NCBI RefSeq assembly: GCF_021130785.1
Contig: NW_025777461.1
Location: 29,832-93,831, forward strand
DNA length: 64,000 bases
DNA from: Homalodisca vitripennis
Lineage: Eukaryota > Arthropoda > Insecta > Hemiptera > Cicadellidae
Reading direction: 5' to 3'
The stretch's first letter is position 1. Each line of letters starts with the position of its first letter. Below are positions 1-11,639 of this stretch, piece by piece. The notes under the pieces are model-generated. The model had not been told where the DNA came from. It made no database searches and was given only the letters and a program-made list of their open reading frames with translations. The translations under genes and the position numbers were made by a program.

Positions 1-1
1 A

Positions 2-319
2 GGTGAGGAACTTCTACGGTTTATGTTCAGCAATGATCTAGTGTTAGAGAATAGAGGGTCAAGCCCAACCTTTATAACTAGAAATAGGAAAGAAGTCCTG
101 GACATAACCCTATCTACAGGACTCAAAAACATAAATATAGTAAGGTGGCACGTCTCCAAGGAGGCCTCACTATCGGACCACTGTCCAATTAGGTTCGACA
201 TAGAGGAGATAGGGGAAAGATACGTGACCCACAGGGTTCCTAAATCGACCAACTGGAGAGGCTACAGAGAGTCCCTGGCAGAAGAGTTGGAAGAAAACAG
301 GACCCTTTCAGAAAAATGA
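2..319 (+). pseudogene. LINE ORF2 fragment: C-terminal part of AP-type endonuclease
   Basis: The frame is open from base 2 and is cut by the window edge, so the Met at 23 is not the true start. The peptide ends with the endonuclease catalytic signature SDHCPIRFDI (SDH motif) preceded by a VLDITLSTGL segment, as in AP-endonuclease domains of LINEs. A stop at 317-319 breaks the frame. In other frames the sequence to about 600 still reads like the usual linker between endonuclease and RT (PWWTGRLETLRNKTRKL), so this is a frameshift within one ORF2, not a separate gene. Confidence 0.8.
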
Positions 320-796
320 ATTTGAATTAGAAAGGTCTGCACAAATAGTATAGCAAGCTATAATAAAGGCTTACGAGAAAAACTGTCCTCCCAGGCAAAA
401 CCGGTCGAAGAGGGATGTGCCATGGTGGACTGGGAGGTTGGAAACATTAAGAAATAAAACGAGGAAATTATTAAAAATGGGCAAAAAGGACAGATGATTG
501 GCTCCCTTATCTACAGGCCCAAAATGAATATAAAAACGAACTTAGAACAAATAAAAGAAGAACCTGGAGGAAATTTCTGCAAAAATATTAACAGTCTTCC
601 CCGAGGCATCCAGGCTTCAAATAACTCTCCAAACGGAGCATACAAATCCTATGGGGACTCTAGTAAAGGACAATGGTGACCTAACAATGAACAGGAAGGA
701 GACCTTAGAACTACTTCTGGAGACACACTTCCCGGGGGGTCAGCTAACTCGTAATGAGGATACTTATTCTCTATATGGGGGGGATCCAGTCGGGAG

Positions 797-2398
797 GTGG
801 CAAAAGCCAGACAGTTGTCTAACAGACTATTCACACACGAAAGAATTAAATGGGCGATAAGATCGTTCAAGCCATTTAAATCTCCTGGGGCGGATGGAGT
901 TTTTCCAGCCCTTCTTCAAGAGGGGCTGGACATTCTATTAAATACCCTTAGCATTCTATTTAGAAGCAGTTTCGCCCTAGGATATATACCAAAGAACTGG
1001 AGGATAGCATTAGTGGTGTTCTTGCGAAAAAATGACAGGGATCCAACAAAACCCAGTTCGTACAGACCCATAAGCCTAACCTCCTTCACGGTGAAAACTA
1101 TGGAAAAAATAATAAATAGACACATAAGGGACGTAGTATTACTGGAACACCCACTTAGTCCCACACAACACGCATACATAGAAGGAAAATCAACCACCAC
1201 TGCTCTCCACAGTTTAGTGAGAGAGGTGGAGAATACCTTCGAAAAAAAGGAAGCCCTAGTCAGCGTCTTCATGGACATTGAAGGAGCTTTCGACCGAGTA
1301 GCATATCAATCCATGAAGACTGCGATGGAACGTTTTGGAGTTTCCCCAGACGTAGTCAAATGGATAGTAGCCCTCCTAAAAAGCAGACAGGTGAAAGCCA
1401 AGTACGGGGACGAATCGGCTGCGATCACGGCCCAAAGAGGCTGCCCCCAGGGGGGAGTCTTATCTCCTCTCCTGTGGGCGATGGTAGTGGATGATCTCTT
1501 AAGAAAAGCAGAGAAGAGGGCGATAAGGCTACTATGTTATGCGGATGACCTAGTGCTTATGATTAAAGGGAAAAACATAGGCAGGCTGGAACGCCTAATA
1601 CAAACAGAACTGAACTTCATAAGCAACTGGTGTCATGGGGAAGGTCTGCGGATCAACCCATCAAAAACTAATATGATTACCTTTACCAGGAAAAGGAAAT
1701 TCCAGCTAGCTAAACCGGTCCTGGAGGGAATCAGCATTAACCAAACAAAAGAAGTGAAATATCTGGGTTTAATCCTGGATGAGAAGCTCACTTGGAACCC
1801 CCATATTAGAAACAAGACATCCAAAGCAATAATGGCCCTTGGGGCCTGTAAGAGACTCTTTGGATTTAAATGGGGACTTAAACCCAAAATGATATATTGG
1901 ATTTACGAAACCATAGTAAAGCCAATGGTCACATATGCTGCTTTAGTGTGGTGGCCGAAGGTCGAACAAACAACAGCTGCAAAAAGGCTACAGAGTCTTC
2001 AGAGGTTAGCTTGCTTAAGCATCACAGGAGCAATGAGCTCCTGCCCAACACTAGCAATGGAAGCGGTTCTGGGTTATACTCCTCTTGGCCAGGAAGTGAT
2101 GAGAACAGCTGCGATGAGCGCAATGAAGCTTCTAGGAACAAAGGTAATAATTGCTACCTCCCTAGAAGGCCACATGAAGATATTGGAAAATTTCCCTGAG
2201 GCTGAAATGCTAACCAAAGTATCTGATACTATGGTTAAGAAATACTCCTTTGAAAAACCATACACGGTCTCTATCGGAAGTAGGGAGGAATGGATTAAAA
2301 GGGAGGCCTACCCTAAAAAAGGAGTCCTGAAGTTTTACACCGATGGTTCACTCCTAGACTCAAGGGCAGGATATGGAATACATGGACCTGGAGTTTGA
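797..2398 (+). pseudogene. LINE ORF2 fragment: reverse transcriptase
   Basis: 533 codons of reverse transcriptase. Visible blocks in order are SYRPISLTSFTVKTMEK, QHAYIEGKSTTTAL, VFMDIEGAFDRV (first catalytic Asp), CPQGGVLSPLLWAMVVDDLL, the polymerase box CYADDLVLM, and KYLGLILDEKLTW of the thumb. The C-terminal part enters RNase H with FYTDGSLLDSRAGYG, then a stop at 2396-2398 ends the frame. The RNase H continues one frame over from about 2373, so a one-base indel separates them. The PQGG...LLW wording resembles LOA/R1-type elements more than Jockey. The Met at 797 is an ORF convenience, because the real ORF2 begins upstream of the window. Confidence 0.9.
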
Positions 2399-3146
2399 CA
2401 TGGCTGTGCCCCTAGGAAGACATGCCTCAGTTTTTCAGGCGGAGGTCATGGCAATAGATTCATGTTCTAGAAGACTCACACAGTTGGGGACAAAAGGATT
2501 ATCATACCTTATACTCTCTGATAGTCAGGCTGCACTGAAGGCACTGGATACCTGTTCGATTGATTCGAAAGCGGTCTGGGAATGCAGGAATGCCCTAGCA
2601 GAGCTAGCAACAAATAACAGAGTAACACTCGGATGGGTGCCGGGTCATGAAGGAATTCATGGGAACGAAAAAGCGGACATCCTCGCCAAAAAGGGAGCAG
2701 AATCCACTTTGGTGGGGCCTGAGCCAGGTTGTGGAATATCCTTCTCCAGCATTAAAGCTCTGGTTAAAGATTGGGAAAAGAGGACAAGATACAAGAATTG
2801 GAGCAGAGCGCCGGGTTTAAGAATATCCAAAATGTTTATCTCTCCTTATGCAAAAGGGTGGACAGCTCTCCTAGACCAGAATAAGGAGGATATAAGACTG
2901 ATATTAGGAATGTTGACAGGACATGGCCCTCTGAGGAAGCACCTTTTGAAGGTAGGCCTTAGTCGGAGCAGCGAATGCAGACTCTGTGGAGAGGAGGAAG
3001 AGTCAGCAGAGCACATTTGGTTGGATTGTCCTGCCATCGTAGAGACTAGGAAAAGATACTTGGGAGCATATCTCCTCAGCCCCAAGGACATCAGAGAACA
3101 GGAGCCCTTAAATCTGATTGGTTTTTGCAAAAGCCTCGGTTTTTGA
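2373..3146 (+). pseudogene. LINE ORF2 fragment: RNase H domain and C-terminal zinc knuckle
   Basis: This continues the RT frame after an indel near 2390. RNase H signatures are VFQAEVMAIDSC (catalytic Glu), LSDSQAALKAL (catalytic Asp) and WVPGHEGIHGNEKADILA (His and final Asp). The first catalytic Asp sits in the preceding frame as FYTDGS, so all four acidic residues are present but divided by the frameshift. Further on, CRLCGEEEESAEHIWLDC gives a Cys-x2-Cys...His-x4-Cys knuckle, common at the C-terminus of these LINEs. The ORF stops at 3144-3146, 75 bp before the poly(A). Confidence 0.88.
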
Positions 3147-3239
3147 GGGCACAAATAAAAGTAAGGGAGGCGCAAAGGTCCTTTTAGGACTAAGTGCGGG
3201 GACAAAGTGTCCTCTTCCCTCAAAAAAAAAAAAAAAAAA

Positions 3240-6002
3240 TGCCACGAGTTATCATGGAATATAGATAAACCTACCCACTTTATTAAGCACATTATAATTC
3301 TCTTGTCTGCACATCCTACGCTCAATACGATATATAAAATTAAGATAATAATAAAATTGAATTTTGTATATTAAAGCATTTTTAACGATTTAATTGAAAA
3401 ATACATATACTTACTTAAAAAGCCGGCAATACAATTCAAATATAGGCTACTATAAAAACTTTACATACATATATAAAATTGAAAATTACCAGAGTAGCAG
3501 CAAGAACTAAGAAGAGGAAACTAAAACACTGGAAGAATAATAAGGGTGTTAAAGCCTGGAACTTATGATGTCTGAATAAGGACATTTTCTCTTTTGGCTT
3601 CAAAGTTTTAACTTTAAGCACAGTTTTTTTCTAAAAGTTCTTAATTTTCACCACATATCTCTTTCAATCTCCTTTGTATGATATACATGAATTTACTTAA
3701 TAACAATCATTAAAAAGTATGATTTCAAAAAATATTCAAGTTTTTAATGTTATGTTTATTCATAATATGTGTATACAAGTCTCAAGATTATTAATTTTCA
3801 GATTGAAATTGTTGTGTATTTTATGAGAGATGAAATTTAGGTGGTTCAGAAGACAGTGATGCCAGGATATATAGGAGGCCAAGGAAAATAAGATTGACAA
3901 GATTCCTCTATGGATGATGTCAGCAAACACAGATGTAGGTTTGCAAGATGGGGAATTGACCAATCTCTAGTTATAATAAAATAACCAGTTACCTGCGGCT
4001 TCACATGCAGTTTCTTACTGAATAACAGTGATTTCAAAAGATATATCTTTTCTAAATGGCATTGTGCTCATGAGATAAGTCCTGGCCTATTGAAGATATT
4101 TCCATTTGAATTTCCTTACAACATTCTATGATATTTATTGAACGACTCAAAAGATTTCAGAAATACTTGAACTATCTTAAGGCCAAGGAGAGATATCATA
4201 AAGGTATTGGATTTCATTAGCTTTCTTAGTTTTAGCACTTAAGATGATATATGTTGCGTTCTAAATATAATTTTGAATCGCTTTAAGATTGCCTTAGGAC
4301 CATCCATTCAACTTTCCTAAGCGTGTCAGTAAAAAAGGTCCAAGATGTAACTGACAGACCAGTTTTCCCTGCACCTTGTGTAGCTTAATCTAGAAGGTAT
4401 AAACCAACCAGAAGTGAAGTCTCCTATGATTTTAATCGGATTTAATTAAACATTCATTAAATCACAGATTTTATTCAGAGGTTTGCTTAAGGTTTTCCTA
4501 CGCGATTGGTTAATAAATTATTAATGCTTTTGAAAGATTCAAGTACTTTTGACAAACACCTTTTTTATTTATCAAATTTTAGTCTATTTTCAGTTTTTAT
4601 TGGGATGACTAACCTTTTGTCTAATATTAGAAAAAAACACAATCTTTTATTAGATCATAGTTTTCTCAAGGATGTTCACATTCATCAACCATGAGCATCA
4701 TGTCCTAAAACGTTTTAATCCTACTTTTTTGTATTTACTTTTTATTTACTGGATGACATTTTTTAATAATTCACAAACAGTCCTGCTCTACTCATTATAA
4801 AAATACTCTGAAGACTCCAATGTGGAATTCAAAATTCAGAGGAAATGTCATTATACCCATATGACATATGCACCACAACATATGCGAACACAATTAAGTT
4901 GCATTGTAATAAAACCCAAATGAGAAGTTACCTACACACTCATATTTTATCTATCATATTTTATTTGATTGCCATGTAGTATTAAGGTCTGGTTTGTGGA
5001 TCTTAGTCATTCTATTGTAAGTGTCCACAACTTTCTTAAATGCAATCAATATTGTCATCTGCACTAGTATTAAAGGGATGAATAGTTTAAATATAATGTT
5101 TACGTAACCTCTCTAAAAAACCACACTTCTTCAGCACCTTATGGGTCTAGGATGGTGATTTCTCACACAAAAGGCATAGTTAAGACTTTAAAATAATGGT
5201 GACATTCAAACATTTTAGGCATAAACACAGAACAGATTAACCCAAAAAAGGCATGGTGCTTTTGATGTAATTAATAGAAAGAACATGAGATATCTTGGCA
5301 TTTTCACTCCCAATGCTGTTAATCACCAAATCATAACTTTGAATAAAGCAAAAATTTTGTGATCTTTTGTAATTTTATTTACCTTGAATATACTCTGTCA
5401 TTACCATATAGTACCAAACATCTTATTAATGTTTGAGTGAACTAGAAAAAGGTAGAAATGAAATACAAACTGGGTGAAAACATATTATAAACATCTTTAT
5501 TTACAATAACTATTACACAGTACAACAACTGCCACAATACATTATGTCAGTGCCTATTTTACTATAACTGCCAATGTTGTAATTTACGTATTTTAACCCT
5601 TTAAGGTCTGGTAGGATCGCAATGAATAATTCATGATAAATCACTCCATGATTATAAAAATTTTAAAATATCACAGTTCAATTCATCAATGCTTAAATAA
5701 GACTAAAACATACAATTTTCATCAGCACATTCCATACTTACTTTTTGTGTATTTACTTACATTTCATTATGTTTTTTTGTTACAGGCTGCTAAAAACCAA
5801 AGATTATTTTTATACGACAAGCTCAGCACAATTTGGTTCTGCTCGAGACAGCTGTTATCTTTCTATTTATTTTATATGGCTTGTTAATACTGTGATACAA
5901 AATGGATTGCGATTTACATTCTAGTGATACGAGTTTTAAGCCTCAGTGTCAGCTATTTCGGCTTTGAAGTGCACTGGTTTTTATTGTCAAAGTACATAAT
6001 TG
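3240..6002. other. Intergenic AT-rich DNA, no gene recognised
   Basis: The open frames here are short and low in complexity, and none shows a domain I recognise. A TTAACCC-like string occurs at about 5594 (see findings). No RNA gene is visible until the tRNA-like repeat at 6003. Confidence 0.6.
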
Positions 6003-6072
6003 GACCTCCCCAGGATTTGAACCCGTGATCTCTCAGTTAGAGAGCCACGACTATAACCATCTACGGAGGAGG
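6003..6072 (-). repeat. tRNA-derived SINE-like fragment
   Basis: Read on the minus strand it has a tRNA layout: an acceptor-like start TCCTCCG, an A-box-like GTAGATGGTTATAGTCG, an anticodon-arm region CTCTCTAACTGAGAG, a B box GGTTCAAATCC that fits the pol III consensus, and a 3' end GGGGAGG that pairs with the start. The anticodon arm does not fold into a clean 5-bp stem with a 7-nt loop, so I call it tRNA-derived and not a functional tRNA. A diverged relative lies at 18977-19042. Confidence 0.5.
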
Positions 6073-6074
6073 AC

Positions 6075-7863
6075 AACCAGTTGTTATTGAGTGTTATGTT
6101 TCTGATAATGAAAGTGACAATTCATTCAATAGTAAATATGGCTTGCAGTAGAATTTCAATATTCACCATTTTTTAACAACCCCCCTCCAATTATTATTTT
6201 TAGTTTTAGGAATTAGGACCATAATAATTTTCTCTAAGCTAGGTTGTCAATAAATAATATAAACAAATCATCTGCTTTCCAAAAACTTATCTGGACAGCT
6301 GGTCCACATTTCCAGGCCAAACAGCAGTGTCAGTAAGGAACCTTACTACATCTATAATAAGCTTGAAAAGTCTCAAGTGTCTGCTGCAAGATTGCAGCAC
6401 TTATCAGATATAACAACAGAGAGCTGTTACTGGTAACGTGCATTACTGTCCGGACAGTGGCCTGCTGTGAACAGTGAACTGCAGTGAATGTGTTAAATAA
6501 CTTAGAAATATATACCTTTTCTTGCTAAGCATAATGTAGAAATATTGAACACTTATATCTTTAAAAAAGAGTTTAAAGATCTCTTGAGTATCCTACAATA
6601 AAACATGTGTTTTAAACTGTGAATAAAATGCCATTTAACACTTTCAGAGCCATCATCCAGGTACCTGGACGTTATAAGAACATACATACAGTTTCAACTA
6701 ATGTTTTAAAAAAAAATTTCAAATATAAGGTTTTGAATTTTTAAACGTATTTACAGTAATATTAATTTACATTAAAAATAAATGTTGTTTCTGATAAATA
6801 TGTTATATACTGTACAAAACACAGCTGATCAATCAGCAGTGATGAGAGCCATCAATTTGGCTGGGCACTCAATTTTTATTTTTAGAAATAACTTGTTAAA
6901 AATTGGTGGATATCAGTGGTTTTTACTTGTTTTCATATTTTAGGTTAACATAATATTTTGCAAAAAAAATATTTTAAGAAAATTTATCAATAAATAACAA
7001 TGTTACATTTTTAAGTATGAACATTTGTTATTAATCACTATATGTGAATTGCTATAAAATTACAGGTTTTTTTTACCTCCTAAGTGTCACAACTACATTA
7101 GGAATATAACTGCATGTACTTCAATGTTTCCATCGCAACATGGCATACTTAAAACTCTGGAGTGATTCTGCTTTATATTTTAATTGTTACTAAAACTAAT
7201 CTACTGAATTCAAACAGAAAATCATGTTTATTTCGAGTGTGTTAAACTGTTTAAAGGATATGTCAAACATAACCATATGACACATAATGTGTCTATGGCG
7301 GAAAGGGTTGATTCAGACCCTGTACTAAGACGAAAATGAATTGGACCTAAATTTAACATTCACATAACCATACTCCTGTTACTGACCTGTGCAAGGCTCT
7401 TATCGAACAGAATTGGGAGAGAGTACAGTACAAGATTAACCATGCTGATAAAAAGTACTTGAGGATAGGCTTTGAAACTTTGATAGCTCTATTTCAGAGT
7501 CTAAGTCGAACATCTTACATGTGATTTGGTCATTGGCTTTTACCAATACCCATTATAACTCTTTAATATTACATTGGTTGAAAAACATTTTTTTAAATTT
7601 TTAACTTTTAAGGGCTGTCATGAAACTTTACACGATTTAAAAAACTCAAACTACTATAAAAATGTTTAAGTAATGTAAGTTTTAACTCTTTCAAGTCTAT
7701 TTATTTGCATATTCCATTCTATAGAAAATGTGAATATAAATTATGCAAGAAGTAGGATAAATAGTATAATATAAAATTTCTCCTATTGTATTTTTTGTGC
7801 TTTTGATTATTACAATTGCAAATGAATATATGATATAATACTATCTACTTTTAAAGAAAGGTA

Positions 7864-7864
<1 letters not shown>
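6075..7864. other. Intergenic AT-rich DNA, no gene recognised
   Basis: There is no convincing coding frame. Near the right end a short palindrome GACACATAATGTGTC (about 7278-7292) precedes GGCGGAAAGGGTTGA; a weak case for a decayed piggyBac-like end is given under findings. Confidence 0.5.
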
Positions 7865-7906
<42 letters not shown>

Positions 7907-7925
7907 TATATATATATATATATAT
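7865..7925. repeat. TA microsatellite
   Basis: An almost pure TA tract. Together with TA-rich DNA up to 7944 it is the target into which the Tc1/mariner element starting at 7945 inserted. Confidence 0.9.
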
Positions 7926-7944
7926 GATTTTTTATATATATATA

Positions 7945-8394
7945 CAGGGTGTATATTATGTCTGGAAACACCCAAATATATCCTTTAATAATTTAAATAT
8001 AAATTTGAAACCTCTTACAATCGTGATAGAGATTGGGCATCTACTTTTTGGAACAATGTTTTGTTATGTCACACCAACGGGGGACGTCCTGCCGAGGGTA
8101 TCGTGAATATTCTTAATGGAAGCCTATACCTTGTGATACATAATTTTAAAGGTAATAGCTTACTGAATTGAATGCCACAAACCGCATCTCAAAGGAATTA
8201 TTCTATCAGAAAATAGAGCATTTTTAGTATTGAAAATTTACTGATGTTCAACAATGTAATTTTAACATGGTTCTTGCCACAAAAATGTGTTACACTAATT
8301 TTTTAGCATTTTTTAAATGTTCAATTAAAATAAAATAAACAATTTATTTTTAAGCTGGTTTCATTAGTACAAATTTACCAGTTTTTATTACAAT
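7945..8394. repeat. Left terminal inverted repeat of Tc1/mariner copy 1
   Basis: About 450 bp matching 9875-10320 in reverse complement. The match ends near an ATTACAATG/ATTACAGTA divergence at 8388-8394. Confidence 0.85.
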
Positions 8395-8696
8395 GAATAA
8401 AACTTATGAGTCACTTTCTCTGATTACTTATGAATCTGTACTTGGTGTTTTCCAGTCAGCAGGAAGGTTTAAAGAGACAAAGGTCACTAGCCTATGAGAA
8501 ACATTATTGTGTTATTAATCATCTGGTCTACAGGTTTCAGTTTGTTGAGCATGGAGCTTTCACTAGACAGGTCTAAGCTTGGGAATTACAAATGGACAAA
8601 GGTCATATCATTCCTGTCGAGTTAATCAGTGTCTCTGAAGCATTGCTGTCAACAAGTTATCTAATTACAGTAGTTCAGTTTTTATTTGGCATTTTA

Positions 8697-9811
8697 ATGG
8701 AATTGTCTGAAAGAGAACGAATTACTCTGTTGATGATGCGAGGATATGGCGATCGTCAAAGATCTTATCGGGAAGTTTGTAATTTGTTTAATGACACTTT
8801 CCCAGAAAGGAATCCCATAAGTGTTTCAACAATATCAAAAACTATTGAGCGTTTTGAAATGACAGGGAGTGTACGTAATCGGCCAAAGTCGGGTAGGATA
8901 CAATCTGCAACAGATGAAGAACATGCACTAGATGTTTTGCAAACATTTATTGAAGACCCACATACATCGCTCAGAAAAGCTGCACAGCAACATGATATGC
9001 ACCCTATGTCTGTGAGTAAGATTTTGAAAATTAATAAATACAAAACCGTTTAAAGTTCATTTAGTCCAACAGTTAAGTGAGGATGATTACGACAGAAGAG
9101 TTGAGTTTTGTGAACTTGTGATGCGCAAATGTGATAACAATAAAGATTTTCTGACCAACATACTATTTTTCTGATGAGGCAACTTTTTTCCTAAATGGCA
9201 ATGTTAACAGGCACAATTGCCGTTACTGGGCTAGTGAAAACCCACATTGGATTACTGAGTCCCATTCACAGCAACCACAAAAACTGAACGTATGGTGTGG
9301 AATTTTAGGTAACAAAATTGTTGGACCCTTTTTCATCAATGGAAATTTAAATGCCGAACTTTACTACAATATGCTCCAAAATGAAATAATCCCAGCTATT
9401 CAAATTGCATCAGGAGAATACTTTGATAATGTATGGTTTCAGCAGGATGGTGCTCCACCCCATTATGGGAGACAGGTAAGAGAGTATTTGGATTTAAGGT
9501 TTTCCTCATAAATGGATTGGCCGAAGAGGAGAAATCGAATGGCCTCCAAGATCTCCGGATTTGTCACCAATCGATTATTTCCTATGGGGTCATTTAAAAT
9601 CCAATGTTTATAGAAGAAAGCCTCATAATTTGGAAGACCTAAGAAACAGGATTATAGAGGAGATTGCTTTGATAACTGAAGAAATGTTAGGCAACTCTGT
9701 CGAATCATTTTACACAAGATTGGCTCATTGTCAAACCGTAGAAGGAACACAGTTCGAACAATTGCTTTGACACCAAATGCAGGTAAAACGTTTGTTGTAA
9801 GACTTTTCTAA
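8697..9811 (+). pseudogene. Tc1/mariner transposase, frameshifted (copy 1)
   Basis: The likely start is Met at 8697 (MELSERERITLLMMRGYG), since transposases of this type begin just before the first helix-turn-helix; the frame is also open from a Met at 8592. The N-terminus (about residues 1-110) carries two HTH-type DNA-binding segments, ending in SLRKAAQQHDMHPMSVSK. Catalytic blocks are FSDEATFFLN (first Asp), WFQQDGAPPHYGRQ (second Asp) and RSPDLSPIDYFLWGHL (third Asp). One-base surpluses break the frame at about 9045 (AAAA before CCG), 9170 (T run) and 9500 (TTTTCC), and one base is missing at about 9731, each relative to copy 2. The block near 9287 is in frame here but broken in copy 2. 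Confidence 0.88.
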
Positions 9812-9874
9812 CAGCATACATTATTTTTTATTTGTAATAAGAAATCAATAACATAAGTATTTCCATAATTGTAC

Positions 9875-10320
9875 TGTAATAAAAACTGGCAAATTTGTGC
9901 TAATAGAACCAGCTTAAAATGAAATTTTTGTTTTATTTAATTGAACATTTAAAAAAATGCTAAAAAATTAGTGTAACACATTTTGTGGCAAGAACCATGT
10001 TAAAATTACATTGTTGAACATCAGTAAATTTTCAATACTAAAAATGCTCTATTTTCTGATAGAATAATTCCTTTGAGATGCGGTTTGTGGCATTCAATTC
10101 AGCAAGCTATTACCTTTAAAATTATGTATCACAAGGTATAGGCTTCCATTAAGAATATTCACGATACCCTCGGCAGGACGTCCCCCGTTGGTGTGACATA
10201 ACAAAACATTGTTCCAAAAAGTAGATGCCCAATCTCTATCACGATTGTAAGAGGTTTCAAATTTATATTTAAATTATTAAAGGATATATTTGGGTGTTTC
10301 CAGACATAATATACACCCTG
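9875..10320. repeat. Right terminal inverted repeat of Tc1/mariner copy 1
   Basis: Reverse complement of 7945-8394, ending at CACCCTG followed by TA. Confidence 0.85.
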
Positions 10321-10365
10321 TATATATATGATTTTATATATATATATATAATATATATATATATA
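10321..10365. repeat. TA-rich microsatellite, right flank of copy 1
   Basis: Interrupted TA tract continuing the target in which copy 1 sits. Confidence 0.8.
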
Positions 10366-10660
10366 ATTAAAAATATCAAAATAATTTTAAAAGATTCATT
10401 CAGTTAATTCTTGCAAAGATGTGACCTATGCCTTTCAAAATGTTTCCATAGCTGCTGTAGCAGTTATCATGAACAAAAAAAGTTTTCTTATTTACGAACA
10501 TGAAAAGCAAAGACATTTAAAGAGGATTATTTGTTGAAAAGCAAGAATCTATAAAATAATTCCTAAAGAAAAAGTTACCATCAATATTCCAACACTAAAC
10601 TCCCAACGAAATTCTCCTTTTAGATTAAATGCTGCCACCATTCCAACTGCCTGAATTCCT

Positions 10661-10825
10661 TCACTCTGAGTGCTCCAGGCAATACAATGTCTGAGGTGCC
10701 TTGGTGATCGGATGATTGGTTTTCGTGCCGTTGATAACAATCCCATTCTCTTTACTGAAGAGGTACTTGCGGAGGAACAACCGATTGTTTTCATGTACCT
10801 TCGGGTGTTTCAGGTACGTATCCAT
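10661..10825 (-). CDS. NUDT6: NUDT6-like Nudix hydrolase, exon 5 (last)
   Basis: Final coding exon of the minus-strand NUDT6-like gene. The acceptor is TTTTTTCTAG directly before ATGGATACG at 10825. The exon has 54 codons and a TGA stop at 10663-10661. It starts in phase 0, which matches the end of exon 4 (...SQWMEV region, donor at 18442). The peptide contains YLKHPKVHENNRLFLRKYL and ends ITKAPQTLYCLEHSE, a C-terminal extension of the kind I associate with insect NUDT6 proteins. The 7.6-kb intron before it holds the split LINE and the DD83E element. I infer the exon from splice signals, phase and family resemblance, not from a transcript. Confidence 0.75.
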   Translation of the reverse strand: MDTYLKHPKVHENNRLFLRKYLFSKENGIVINGTKTNHPITKAPQTLYCLEHSE

Positions 10826-11227
10826 CTAGAAAAAATATGTTACTTTAAGCCTTTATTGGTTATAAATTATGTCAGTCATTCAGAGATATTAGTAATGTCC
10901 ATAGGAAACAGGCAACATTACTATAGATTGGGAATATAAAAAAAATATCACTATATATTTGTTTTAATACTTTGACAAGAAGCTGAACTTCCTCTAATAC
11001 ATGATTTGCTACCAAGATTTGTGTAAGCTTTACTCAGATGGAAATTCCAAAGTACTTGTACTAATTGGACTTTTTTTATAGTTATTTTGAGCGAAAATAT
11101 TTGAGGTAAAATTAGTTCAAGATTTTTACATGGTGCAGGTCATTTAGTAACGTTAGTAAAAAAGTACTAAACATTTTTTTAGTTACTGTTGAAATACATC
11201 TTCTCAGATCTGTATATATATATATTG

Positions 11228-11340
11228 TGAAACAAGGAAAACTCAACATTGATGTTGGAAATATAATTCAAACAAACCAGTAGTGCTCCTACACGTGCAA
11301 TGCCTATAAAATTGTGTGCAAAGCAGCAGGTAACTGCTAT
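11228..11340 (+). repeat. Short dispersed repeat, related to 17700-17790
   Basis: AACTCAACATTGATGTTGGAAAT here matches AATTCAACATTGAGGTCGGAAAT at about 17720, and similarity continues loosely for some 60-80 bp. Both copies are in the same intron and orientation. It may be a SINE or MITE remnant; no ends are defined. Confidence 0.35.
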
Positions 11341-11639
11341 CAGTGGAGATATAAAAGACAAAGTAGTCTAACTTCTATACATTTAAAGACTGTTATGTAA
11401 ACTACCTTTGTTGTCTTTTGTTAGAAGTGTGCTTCTCAGAGCTATGTATGTGTATACTGAACAAATGTCTGAACTGGTCTGATAAACAATTAAGAAACTT
11501 ACAAAACCAAAATATACGAGTACAACAATGGAAATGTTCTAACTGTAAAATCAACCTTAACTAATCTCTTAAAAAACCATAGCTATCTTTCAACCTCATA
11601 ACACTTTTGATTTAACTTGGAAACATGCAAAAGAATCAA

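Larger units (their letters stand above)
1..3239 (+). mobile_element. Non-LTR retrotransposon (I/LOA/R1-like LINE), 5' end outside window
   Basis: The order is endonuclease C-terminus, linker, reverse transcriptase, RNase H, a cysteine-histidine knuckle, a short 3' UTR and an 18-base poly(A) run at 3222-3239. An RNase H domain after the RT is typical of I, LOA and R1-type LINEs and is absent from most Jockey elements. The coding frame changes at about 320-790 and again near 2390, so the copy is dead or carries indel errors. The 5' end and its target-site duplication lie left of the window. The clade is an inference from domain order and the RT signature. Confidence 0.9.
7945..10320 (+). mobile_element. 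Tc1/mariner-superfamily element, copy 1 (2376 bp, ~450-bp inverted repeats)
   Basis: The ends are CAGGGTGTATATTATG on the left and its exact reverse complement on the right, each bordered by TA (7943-7944 and 10321-10322), the expected target duplication. The terminal inverted repeats are very long, about 7945-8394 and 9875-10320, with few mismatches. The interior holds one transposase frame on the plus strand. A second copy of exactly the same length lies at 37287-39662, so transposition was recent. The superfamily call rests on the TA target, the helix-turn-helix N-terminus and the DDE/D blocks. Confidence 0.93.

Noticed and set aside
2846..3325. 159-codon minus-strand frame
   Set aside because: Antisense to the LINE RNase H and poly(A) (gives a Phe run); not a gene.
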